NCBI GenBank assembly: GCA_964236535.1
Contig: CAXSEF010000137.1
Span: 1-6,504 of the forward strand
DNA: 6,504 bases
Reading direction: 5' to 3'
DNA from: CAXSEF01 sp964236535
Lineage (GTDB): Bacteria; Pseudomonadota; Alphaproteobacteria; Acetobacterales; Acetobacteraceae
The notes beneath the pieces were generated by a model. The model was not told the DNA's origin. It searched no databases and worked only from the letters and a program-made list of their open reading frames with translations. A program made the position numbers and the translations under genes. Below are positions 1 through 6,504 of the stretch, piece after piece; the stretch's first letter is position 1; each line of letters opens with the position of its first letter.

Positions 1-287
1 ATTTCAGCCAATGGTAGAACGTTGGAAGAGGCACGGAGTTGCAGTGGATACGTGCTGTTCCCTTTGTAAACCGGCAACCGACCGTCCCAGGCGGGGCACT
101 GGCGATCTGTATGTCATTGACAATACTTATAATTATTTCAGACAGACACTAAGTGGAATGGCCAACACCGCTTGTCCAAGACGTCGACCAACGCAAGATC
201 CGGATCGTCATCGGCGTTCATCCCTGCTATGAACCCGTGCCTCAGGGTATGGTTGGGACCGAATCCAATCCAGGATCAGCGCATCCG
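1..287. other. Upstream region without a supportable gene
   Basis: No reading frame here resembles a protein family I recognise. The frame of the downstream permease stays open back to a GTG at 153, but those 45 codons are not hydrophobic and look unlike the N-terminus of SLC13 permeases, so I read them as chance. The stretch 110-150 is clearly richer in A and T than the rest of the window and contains an exact TTGACA (117-122) and an exact TATAAT (128-133). They are only 5 bp apart, so they cannot form one sigma-70 promoter. The region could hold the old promoter of the decayed permease gene. I see no tRNA, strong hairpin or direct repeat. Confidence 0.5.
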
Positions 288-1468
288 ATGACGGTCGACC
301 AGAACCTTTCGTTCGCGCTGATCGCCTCCGCCGTCGCCTACTTCATCTGGGACCGCCAACCGGACGATTTGGTCGCCATCGCCGCTCTGGTGGTCGGCGT
401 CGCAATCGGAGTGGTGCCGGCACGCAAGACCTTGAACGGCTTCTTTGACGACGTGGTCATCATCATCGCCGCTGCCTTGGCGGTCAGCGCGGCCATTGCT
501 AGATCCGGCCTCATCGAGGCGGCGATGCGGCAAATAACGCCATGCCTGCGCACGGTGCAGGTTCCGGTGCTGGTCGAATCGGTTATGCTGCTGTCAATGG
601 CGACCAAGAACCTGGGTGCGCTCGCGATCTTCATCCCCGTGGTGCTGCAGCTCGCCTGGCGCATCAAGACGGCGCCGTCCGCGCTGCTGATGCCGATGGC
701 GTCGGCCTCTATGCTCGGCGGCCTGGTCACCCTCGTCGGCACCTCGCCCAACGTCCTGATCGCCAAGGTGGCGCGCGGACACGCTGTGCAGGCTGTTCGG
801 CATGTTCGACTATATCCCGGTCGGGCTGTCGGTCGCCTTGATCGGCCTCGCTTTCCTGAGCGTCGGCTGGCGGCTGCTGCCCGGCAGCCGTCGCGCCGCG
901 GCCTCGCTCGACGCCGCGTTCAACCTGAAGAACTACACTGCCGAGGCTCGCGTCGAGGCCGCGTCGATGGCATCCGGCCGCAGACTGGCCGATGTGGAGG
1001 CGATGGCGAAGGGCGACGTGCAGATGGCGGTGGTGATGCGCGAGCGCTTCAGGCGTCTGCCGCCGCGTCCGGAGCTGGTGGTGCGGGACTGCGATGTCAT
1101 GCTTTTGCGCGGCGAGTCGGTCGATCTAGAGCGGCTGGTCGCCTGCGCCGGCCTGACGCTGGCTGGGGCGGCCGGGGCGAGGCAATGCTGTCGAGTGCGT
1201 GGTGACTGCTGAGAGCGCGCTGGTCGGCCAGACGCTGGCCCACGGCAGGCTCGGGAGCGGCTCTCAATCGGCATGCTCGCGGTCAGCCCGCGGCGGCACG
1301 AGGATTGGCCAGGGCTTGGCCAGCGTCCGGTTGCACGCCGGCGAAGTGATGGTGCTGCGCAGCGCCTCGCCGCAGATGCCGGACCGGCTGGGCGCGCCAC
1401 TCTCCCTTCTGGTGGTCGTCGCCGGCCTGCCGCCGCTGATGCTGTTCTGGCCCCTGGGTGGCCGATGA
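288..1468 (+). pseudogene. Decayed SLC13-type permease (ArsB/NhaD superfamily) with TrkA_C domains; frameshifted and truncated
   Basis: Intact relatives are inner-membrane anion/dicarboxylate-type permeases with a membrane half, two cytoplasmic TrkA_C (RCK_C) domains and a second membrane half. Here the ATG at 288 opens a hydrophobic N-terminus with about five membrane segments and the family loop GTSPN (residues 151-155), preceded by LLMPMASASMLGGLVTLV. The similarity then changes frame near 785-798 and continues as FGMFDYIPVGL, another membrane segment and a first TrkA_C domain (about 940-1145). It changes frame again near 1160-1180 (reading VVTAESALVGQTLA), near 1240-1250 (RERLSIGMLAVS) and near 1283-1290 (RGGTRIGQGLASVRLHAGEV, a second TrkA_C domain). 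After PQMPDRLGAP only one hydrophobic stretch remains before the stop at 1466-1468, so the second membrane half is absent. A weak AGGA (272-275) lies 12 nt before the start. Substrate cannot be told. Sequencing indels in the GC-rich runs could explain single shifts, but the neighbouring long genes are clean. I am confident of the family and fairly confident of the pseudogene call; the exact indel bases are uncertain. Confidence 0.8.
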
Positions 1469-1514
1469 GTTCCGAACCGGCGCCGCCCCAGCCGCCAATC
1501 CCGCGAGAACCGCC

Positions 1515-4500
1515 ATGATCGCCAATGCTGAGGCATCCGCCCCGATCCCCGACCAGTGGCAATTGCTCGACGCTCTCGGCGACGGCGTCTACGGCGTCGA
1601 TACCGCTGGATGCTGCGTGTATGTGAACCAGGCAGCCTTGACCATGCTCGGCTACGAGCGTTCGGAAGAGCTGCTCGGACGCAATATGCACGCCGCGATC
1701 CATCATACCCGGCCAGACGGATCATCGTTTCCGCAGGCCGAGTGCCCGCTCCTGCAGACGTCCACCACTGGGCGTCCAGTACGACTGAACAACGAGATGC
1801 TGTGGCGGCGCGACGGCACGCCGATCCTGGCGGAATACTCCGCGTTCCCGGTGCGGGCTGGCCACGCGGTCATCGGCAGTGCCATCACGTTCAGCGAACT
1901 GTCCATCCGCCAGGACGCGCAGAGGCGCCTGGCGGTCCAGTATGCGGTCAGCCGGCTGCTCGCCGGCACGAGCGAGGACCAGGAGCTGCCGGACCGCATC
2001 CTGAGGGCGATCGGTGAAGGTCTTGGCTGGGACGCCGGCCTGTTATGGCGACGCGAGACCAACCCCGACGGCACCGAGATCCTCCGGTCCACAACCACGT
2101 GGACCCGGTCGGACAGCGCTCAAGATGAGGGGCTGGGCCTGCGCTGCGGCAGGGTCATGCGGTTCGGCCTCGGCCTGCCTGGGAAAGCCTGGGCGACGCA
2201 GGGCCCGATCCACGTCGCGGACATGTCGGCCGATGCGGACGATCCCAACAACCTGATCATCGCCCGCTCAGGTCTGCGCAGCGCATTCGTGTTCCCGCTG
2301 ATGGACGGGGAGATGGTGCTCGGCGCCATCGAGTTCTTCAGCACCCAGCCGATCGCCCTGGACGAAAGCCTGCTGCAGGCTGTCGCGACGCTCGGCCAGC
2401 ACATAGGCCAGGCCATCGACCGACGCCGGGTCGCGCTGGCACTCACTTTGAGCGAGCAGCTCAAGCGCGCCATCCTCGCCTCGTCGCCCGACTGCGTGAT
2501 CACCGTCAACGCCGAGGGCTGCATCCTGGAGTTCAACGCAGCCGCCGAGCGCACCTTTGGCCGTAGCGCGGTCGCGGTTGCGGGGTGCGAAATCGCTGCC
2601 ACGCTGCTGCCTCACAACGCGCCGGACGCCCACCGCCATGCCTTTGCGCGGGCGTTGGAGGGCGACGAAACCTGGCTGGGGCGGCGCCTCGAGATCGACG
2701 CCGCCGATGCGGCCGGTGCTCGTTTCCCGATCGAGCTCTCGATCACGCGCACCGTCGGCGGCGCGCAGCCGCTGTTCACTGCCCACCTGCGCGACATCAC
2801 CGCACGCCGCCGCGAGCAGGCGCAGGTGCGGCAGAGCGAGGCGAAGTTCCGCACCATTGCCAATGCCATTCCGCAGCTGAGCTGGATGACCGATGCCGAC
2901 GGCGCGGTGAACTGGTACAATCAGCGCTGGTATGACTACACCGGCACCACATTTGCGGATATGCAGGGCTGGGGATGGCGGGGCGTGCTGCATCCCGATC
3001 ACGCGGAACGAATCGAGCACCGCTTCCGCGACTGCCTGAGCACCGGCCAGGACTGGGAGGAAACCTTCCCGCTTCGGGCCAGGGACGGCAGCTTTGGCTG
3101 GTTCCTGTCGCGGGCGCTGCCGATCCGGGAGGAACCGCATGAGTCATGTCCGGAGGGCCGCATCCTGGGCTGGTTCGGCAGCAACACCGACGTGACGGCA
3201 ATGCGCGAGGTCGAGAATTCACTCGAGGTGGCCCGCGACGAGGCGGAAGCGGCCAACAGGGCCAAGAGCACCTTCATCGCCAACATGAGCCACGAACTGC
3301 GCACCCCGCTCTCGGCGATCATCGGTTATGCCGAGATGCTGGGCGAGGAGATCGAGGACGGCACGCCGCCGGTCAACCTTGCCGGCGATGTCGGTAAAAT
3401 CGAGGGTAACGCTCGCCACCTGCTTGGGCTGATCAACGACGTCCTCGATCTTTCAAAGGTCGAGAGCGGCAAGATGGAGGCCTATGTCGAAACCTTTGAT
3501 GTCGCCGCCATGGTGCGCGACGTCGCGGCAACCGTCGGCAACCTGATGGAGCGGAAGTGCAACAGCCTGCGGCTGGAGCTACCAGAGGATCTCGGCGGCA
3601 TGCGGTCCGATGTCACCCGGATCCGGCAGGTGTTGTTCAACCTGCTAAGCAACGCGGCGAAGTTCACCGAGAACGGCACCGTGACGCTGGCGGTCGAGCA
3701 CATGCAGGCCGAAGACGGGCGCGAAATGCTGAGCTTCTCGGTGGCCGATACCGGGATCGGGATGACCGACGAGCAGATGGCCAAGCTGTTCCAGCGCTTC
3801 CAGCAGGCCGATGCCTCTACAACGCGGCAGTTCGGCGGCACCGGCCTCGGTTTGGCCCTGACGCGGGCGTTCGCCACCCTGCTCGGCGGAGAGGTGCAGG
3901 TCACGAGCGCGCAGGGGCAGGGAAGCACCTTCACCGTGCGGCTGCCCGCGGTGCTGGGGCCGCCACCCGCTCTCGACCTTGCCGCAGCGACTGACGAAGA
4001 TGCCGACGGTCGTCGCGACATCGTGCTGATCGTGGACGACGACGAGACGCAGCGGGATCTCATGAGCCGCTTTCTCACCCGCGAGGGCTTCCTCGCCCGC
4101 ACCGCTGCCGACGGACCGACCGGGCTCCTGCTCGCCCGGCAGCTGCACCCGCGAGCGATTCTGCTCGACGTGACCATGCCCGGGATGGATGGCTGGTCGG
4201 TATTGAGCGCGCTCAAAGCCGATCCAACCCTGGCCGACATCCCGGTCGTCATGGTGACTTTTGTCACCGAGCGGGCGCTCGCCTCGTCGCTTGGGGCCTC
4301 GGACTACGTGGTCAAGCCGGTGGATTGGGATCGCCTGCGCCACGTCATGGAGCATTTCCGCCAGGACGACGACGGCCGCGTGCTGATCGTCGACGACGAG
4401 GCCGACACTCGGCACCTGACCCGCCAGGCGCTTGAAAGAAACGGCTGGACCGTGGTCGAGGCTGCCAACGGCCAGGAGGCACTCGAGCTAATCGCCCACT

Positions 4501-4814
4501 CGATCCCGCATGTGGTGCTGCTCGACCTGAACATGCCGGTCATGGACGGCTTCGAGTTCCTGACCCGGATGCGCGCCCATCCGGGCTGCGAGACCGTACC
4601 CGTGATGGTGCTGACAGCGCGCGACCTGAATGCCGAGGATCGGCGCCGACTGCGCGGTGCTAACCAGGTGCTGAACAAGGGCAACACCAGCCTGCGCGGC
4701 CTTGCCAACCAGCTGCGGCAGATGGACTGCATGGCTCAGCCGGCCCCCGACGACTCCGCGGCGGGGGCACCCCGGTCCGGGCAGTCGCCTCAGTCCTCGG
4801 CGTCCTCCCTTTGA
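1515..4814 (+). CDS. Hybrid sensor histidine kinase, PAS-GAF-PAS-PAS-HisKA-HATPase-REC-REC
   Basis: Cytoplasmic multi-sensor hybrid kinase of about 1,099 aa that should autophosphorylate on histidine and pass phosphate to its own receivers. Approximate domains: PAS 9-120; GAF 140-300; PAS 315-435; PAS 441-570; a short helical linker; HisKA 583-650 with the H box MSHELRTPL (phospho-acceptor His593); HATPase_c 695-815 with N box (Asn709/Asn713 in LFNLLSNAAKF), G1 DTGIG (Asp745), F box LFQRFQQ and G2 GGTGLGLAL (from Gly774). REC1 (about 835-950) has IVDDDE, Asp885 and a KP pair. REC2 (about 954-1075) has IVDDE, Asp1004 and NKGN in the lysine region. All catalytic residues I can check are present. 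There is no signal peptide, membrane segment, Hpt or DNA-binding domain, and the ligand is unknown. I chose the ATG at 1515 because it lies just before the first PAS domain; the frame is open to a GTG at 1458 (19 more residues of low-complexity Ala/Pro type), and neither has a strong ribosome binding site. The gene abuts the permease remnant and its last 25 nt overlap the opposing response regulator gene. Confidence 0.93.
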   Translation: MIANAEASAPIPDQWQLLDALGDGVYGVDTAGCCVYVNQAALTMLGYERSEELLGRNMHAAIHHTRPDGSSFPQAECPLLQTSTTGRPVRLNNEMLWRRDGTPILAEYSAFPVRAGHAVIGSAITFSELSIRQDAQRRLAVQYAVSRLLAGTSEDQELPDRILRAIGEGLGWDAGLLWRRETNPDGTEILRSTTTWTRSDSAQDEGLGLRCGRVMRFGLGLPGKAWATQGPIHVADMSADADDPNNLIIARSGLRSAFVFPLMDGEMVLGAIEFFSTQPIALDESLLQAVATLGQHIGQAIDRRRVALALTLSEQLKRAILASSPDCVITVNAEGCILEFNAAAERTFGRSAVAVAGCEIAATLLPHNAPDAHRHAFARALEGDETWLGRRLEIDAADAAGARFPIELSITRTVGGAQPLFTAHLRDITARRREQAQVRQSEAKFRTIANAIPQLSWMTDADGAVNWYNQRWYDYTGTTFADMQGWGWRGVLHPDHAERIEHRFRDCLSTGQDWEETFPLRARDGSFGWFLSRALPIREEPHESCPEGRILGWFGSNTDVTAMREVENSLEVARDEAEAANRAKSTFIANMSHELRTPLSAIIGYAEMLGEEIEDGTPPVNLAGDVGKIEGNARHLLGLINDVLDLSKVESGKMEAYVETFDVAAMVRDVAATVGNLMERKCNSLRLELPEDLGGMRSDVTRIRQVLFNLLSNAAKFTENGTVTLAVEHMQAEDGREMLSFSVADTGIGMTDEQMAKLFQRFQQADASTTRQFGGTGLGLALTRAFATLLGGEVQVTSAQGQGSTFTVRLPAVLGPPPALDLAAATDEDADGRRDIVLIVDDDETQRDLMSRFLTREGFLARTAADGPTGLLLARQLHPRAILLDVTMPGMDGWSVLSALKADPTLADIPVVMVTFVTERALASSLGASDYVVKPVDWDRLRHVMEHFRQDDDGRVLIVDDEADTRHLTRQALERNGWTVVEAANGQEALELIAHSIPHVVLLDLNMPVMDGFEFLTRMRAHPGCETVPVMVLTARDLNAEDRRRLRGANQVLNKGNTSLRGLANQLRQMDCMAQPAPDDSAAGAPRSGQSPQSSASSL
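4743..4768 (-). terminator. Possible hairpin after the response regulator stop
   Basis: A perfect 7-bp GC inverted repeat, GCCCCCG at 4743-4749 and CGGGGGC at 4762-4768, is separated by 12 nt. It begins 22 nt beyond the minus-strand stop codon of the response regulator gene and lies inside the 3' end of the kinase coding sequence. No T-run follows it on the minus strand, so it is not a classical intrinsic terminator. In DNA this GC-rich such a repeat may occur by chance. Confidence 0.2.
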
Positions 4815-5167
4815 AGCAGCGCGTCGTCAATCTGCTGCAGCAGCCGCGGCAGGTCGACCGGCTTCGAGTGATAGTCGTCGCAACCCGCTTCGAGCGCCTT
4901 GGCGCGGTCGCCGGCCATGGCATGCGCCGTCAGCGCGATAATAGGTGTGCGGTCGCTCCCCTCGCGGAGCGTGCGCGCTACCGTCCAGCCATCCATTATC
5001 GGCAGGTCCATGTCGAGCAACACCAGATCCGGCGTGCCGTCCCGCACCTGGTCGAGCGCCTGTCGTTCGTCGTGTGCGAGCAGAACCTCGAAACCGCGGC
5101 GGCGAAGCCGTCGCGACAGGAAGTCCCAAAGCTCTTCATGATCCTCGACAAGCAGCAGCCTGGTCAC
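4790..5167 (-). CDS. Single-domain (CheY/DivK-like) response regulator
   Basis: A 125-aa protein that is one receiver domain with no output domain. It shows every receiver landmark: acidic pair Glu8-Asp9 in LLLVEDHEE, phospho-acceptor Asp52 in LVLLDMDLPIMDGW, Thr80 in IIALTAHAM, and Lys102-Pro103 in GCDDYHSKPVD. Such proteins act through protein-protein contacts or as intermediates in a phosphorelay, in the cytoplasm. I chose the GTG at 5167, which makes the receiver start as VTRLLLVEDHEE, because a GGAG (complement of 5174-5177) sits 6 nt before it. In-frame ATGs at 5185 and 5194 would add 6 or 9 residues. The frame stays open further upstream to 5593, but that part is antisense to the transporter and has no domain-like features. 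Its 3' end overlaps the hybrid kinase gene by 25 nt, tail to tail. The adjacency suggests, but does not prove, that the kinase is its phosphodonor. Confidence 0.9.
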   Translation of the reverse strand: MTRLLLVEDHEELWDFLSRRLRRRGFEVLLAHDERQALDQVRDGTPDLVLLDMDLPIMDGWTVARTLREGSDRTPIIALTAHAMAGDRAKALEAGCDDYHSKPVDLPRLLQQIDDALLQREDAED

Positions 5168-5173
5168 GTCGTT

Positions 5174-5177
5174 CTCC
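5174..5177 (-). promoter_or_regulatory. Ribosome binding site deciding the response regulator start
   Basis: On the minus strand this reads GGAG, within GGGGTGGAG, with a 6-nt spacer (AACGAC) to the GTG at 5167. The spacing is ideal, and neither in-frame upstream ATG has a comparable site, so this favours the shorter receiver-only protein. Confidence 0.6.
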
Positions 5178-5249
5178 ACCCCCATCCAATTCATCCAGCT
5201 AGCGGCCGCGGCTGACCGCGTCCAGCACGGTAAGATCTCCATCCGAGCC

Positions 5250-5253
5250 GGAG
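5250..5253 (+). promoter_or_regulatory. Ribosome binding site of the AI-2E family transporter
   Basis: GGAG followed by a 7-nt spacer (CAAGGCG) precedes the ATG at 5261. It supports that start over the in-frame ATG at 5315, which would begin just before the first membrane segment. Confidence 0.65.
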
Positions 5254-5260
5254 CAAGGCG

Positions 5261-6504
5261 ATGACCCCCGAAGATGCCTTCATTCCCGGCGTCGCTGCCT
5301 CTGGTCGATCCGCGATGACGGGCCTGAACGCGGGCGCCATCGTCGTCGCAGCACTGTACTTCGGCCGTGAGGTGCTGGAGCCTCTGGTGCTGGCATCGCT
5401 GCTGGCCTTCGTGTTGGCTCCGGCCTGTGCGCTGCTCGGGCGCGCGCGACTGCCGCGGGTGATCGCCGTGCTGCTCGTCGTCGTGCTCGCTTTCGCTGTG
5501 CTCGGTGGCATCGGCACCATGGTCGGACGTCAGGTCGCCATGCTGACGGCGAACCTGCCCTCCTATATGACGACCATCGAGGGGAAATGGCACGCGCTCA
5601 TCGCCGGCGGCGGCCTGCTAGGCAGGGCCGAGGCGCTGGTACCAGCAGGCAGCCACTCGAGCCCAGCCTTCGGCGCCGGCGATGAGTCCCGTGTGGCACT
5701 CGCACGCAGCTGGGCACAGCCGCTGCTCGGGCCGCTCGGCACGGCTGGCATCGTGCTGGTGTTCACCATCTTCATCCTGCTCGCCAATGAGGATCTGCGT
5801 GACCGGCTGGTACGGCTGGTGGGGCGGCGTGACCTGCACCGTACCATCCTGGCGATGAGCGACGCGGCACGGCGCCTGTCGCGCTACTTCCTGTTCCAGC
5901 TGGGGCTGAACACCGGCTTTGGCGTAGGCATTGGCATCGGCTTGTGGCTGGTCGGGCTGCCGAACTCCGTCCTATGGGGCATTCTCGCCGGTTTGATGCG
6001 GTTCGTGCCCTATGTCGGCGTCTTCATTGCACTGGCTCCGCCGTTGCTGCTGGCGCTCGCAGTCGCTCCCGGATGGTCACTGGCACTCGTCGTCCTGGTG
6101 CTGTTCATCGGCGGCGAGCTAGTCATGGGCCAAATAATCGAGCCGCTGATCTATGGCCACAGCACTGGGCTTTCGCCTCTCGCCATCATCGTCGCGACAG
6201 CCTTCTGGACCTTGCTTTGGGGGCCGATCGGGCTGCTGCTGGCAACCCCACTCACGGTCTGCCTGGTCGTGATTGGTCGGCACGTACAACCGCTGGCCTT
6301 TCTGGAGGTGGTGCTGGGCGACACGCCGCCGCTTCTGCCGCCGGAGACCTTCTACCAGCGGGCATTGGAGGCGAAAGGCCGTATCCTCTTGGAGGGCGCA
6401 CGCCGGCAAATCGCCGTCTCGTCCCGCGCAGACTACTACGACGTGGTCGCGTTGCGCGGCCTGATTCTGGTGCAAGCTGACCTGTCACGTGACGCGCTCG
6501 CGTT
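5261..6504 (+). CDS. AI-2E family transporter (PerM type), 3' end beyond the window
   Basis: The frame is open from the ATG at 5261 to the window edge: 414 complete codons with no stop. This is a polytopic inner-membrane protein of the AI-2E exporter/PerM family. Members are reported to export autoinducer-2 or to act in ion antiport, and the substrate of this one cannot be told. Hydrophobic segments lie at about residues 22-35, 40-57, 66-85, 160-176, 212-232, 238-266, 272-288 and 304-340. Family hallmarks are ILAGLMRFVPYVGVFI (241-256) and EPLIYGHSTGLSPLAIIVA (294-312) followed by FWTLLWGPIGLLLATPL (315-331). The loop at about 86-158 between membrane segments is the family's usual long extramembrane region. 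After the last segment a soluble tail begins with GDTPPLLPPETFYQRAL (353-369), like the long cytoplasmic extension of many proteobacterial members. It is cut off by the window edge, so total length is unknown. No frameshift is seen. The gene diverges from the response regulator gene. Confidence 0.88.
   Translation, partial: MTPEDAFIPGVAASGRSAMTGLNAGAIVVAALYFGREVLEPLVLASLLAFVLAPACALLGRARLPRVIAVLLVVVLAFAVLGGIGTMVGRQVAMLTANLPSYMTTIEGKWHALIAGGGLLGRAEALVPAGSHSSPAFGAGDESRVALARSWAQPLLGPLGTAGIVLVFTIFILLANEDLRDRLVRLVGRRDLHRTILAMSDAARRLSRYFLFQLGLNTGFGVGIGIGLWLVGLPNSVLWGILAGLMRFVPYVGVFIALAPPLLLALAVAPGWSLALVVLVLFIGGELVMGQIIEPLIYGHSTGLSPLAIIVATAFWTLLWGPIGLLLATPLTVCLVVIGRHVQPLAFLEVVLGDTPPLLPPETFYQRALEAKGRILLEGARRQIAVSSRADYYDVVALRGLILVQADLSRDALA

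Larger units (their letters stand above)
5168..5260. promoter_or_regulatory. Divergent intergenic region between response regulator and transporter
   Basis: These 93 bp separate the starts of two divergently transcribed genes, so promoters for both are expected here if each is transcribed on its own. I find no convincing sigma-70 -35/-10 pair in either direction: TAAGAT at 5231-5236 has only a poor partner, CTGACC at 5212-5217, 13 bp away. No clear operator palindrome is visible apart from the GC-rich GCGGCCGC at 5202-5209. If the regulator starts at an upstream ATG instead, the region shrinks by 18 or 27 bp. Confidence 0.4.

Noticed and set aside
153..287. Start of the permease at the GTG at 153
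   Set aside because: The added 45 residues are not membrane-like, and the ATG at 288 matches the usual position just before the first membrane segment of this family.
933..1706. 257-codon open frame on the minus strand across the permease remnant and the kinase start
   Set aside because: The product is rich in Arg, Ser, Ala and Gly with no domain-like pattern. It is antisense to recognisable permease and PAS sequence, as expected for chance open frames in GC-rich DNA.
2268..3140. 290-codon open frame on the minus strand inside the kinase gene
   Set aside because: It lies wholly antisense to GAF and PAS domains with clear family motifs, and its translation has no recognisable features.
3645..4415. 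256-codon open frame on the minus strand inside the kinase gene
   Set aside because: It is antisense to the catalytic and first receiver domains, which carry intact motifs; it is a composition shadow.
5198..5209. Overlapping NheI (GCTAGC) and NotI (GCGGCCGC) sites that resemble a cloning junction
   Set aside because: Both sites lie in a natural-looking intergenic region of GC-rich DNA with no vector sequence around them, so chance is the simpler explanation.
5168..5593. Upstream extension of the response regulator to give a 267-aa protein
   Set aside because: The extra residues are antisense to the transporter gene, rich in His, Gln, Arg and Asp without domain features. A well-placed GGAG supports the start at 5167.
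5944..6480. 178-codon plus-strand open frame in a second frame of the transporter gene
   Set aside because: The overlapping frame encodes membrane segments and family motifs of the AI-2E transporter. The alternative translation is Arg-rich and unlike any family I recognise.

Overview
The window is GC-rich, with GC- or GC-ending codons throughout, and its protein families are typical of a free-living alphaproteobacterium (a Rhodospirillales/Acetobacteraceae- or Rhizobiales-like background). That placement is inferred from composition and gene families, because the window contains no taxonomic marker. I see no rRNA, tRNA, CRISPR array, insertion sequence or phage gene.

Layout. Positions 1-287 hold no gene I can support, but include a short AT-rich patch near 110-150. 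Positions 288-1468 (+) carry the remains of an SLC13-type (ArsB/NhaD superfamily) permease with TrkA_C domains. The similarity passes through five segments in three reading frames, and the C-terminal membrane half is missing, so this is a pseudogene. Directly behind it, 1515-4814 (+) encodes an intact, soluble hybrid sensor histidine kinase of about 1,099 aa with the order PAS-GAF-PAS-PAS-HisKA-HATPase-REC-REC. Its 3' end overlaps by 25 nt, tail to tail, with a minus-strand gene (4790-5167) for a CheY/DivK-like single-domain response regulator. A 93-bp intergenic region separates the regulator from a divergently transcribed AI-2E (PerM-type) family membrane transporter, which starts at 5261 (+) and runs off the right edge.

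How the genes may work together. The hybrid kinase and the lone receiver next to it are plausible partners in one phosphorelay: a cytoplasmic multi-input kinase, two attached receivers, and a stand-alone receiver with no DNA-binding output. No Hpt domain and no output-domain regulator lie in the window, so the pathway must use parts encoded elsewhere. The shared intergenic region makes co-regulation of the response regulator and the transporter possible, but no operator is recognisable. Most of the window looks like ordinary signalling and transport genes. The clearest anomaly is the decayed permease fused up against the kinase start. I found no convincing evidence of a new biological system.
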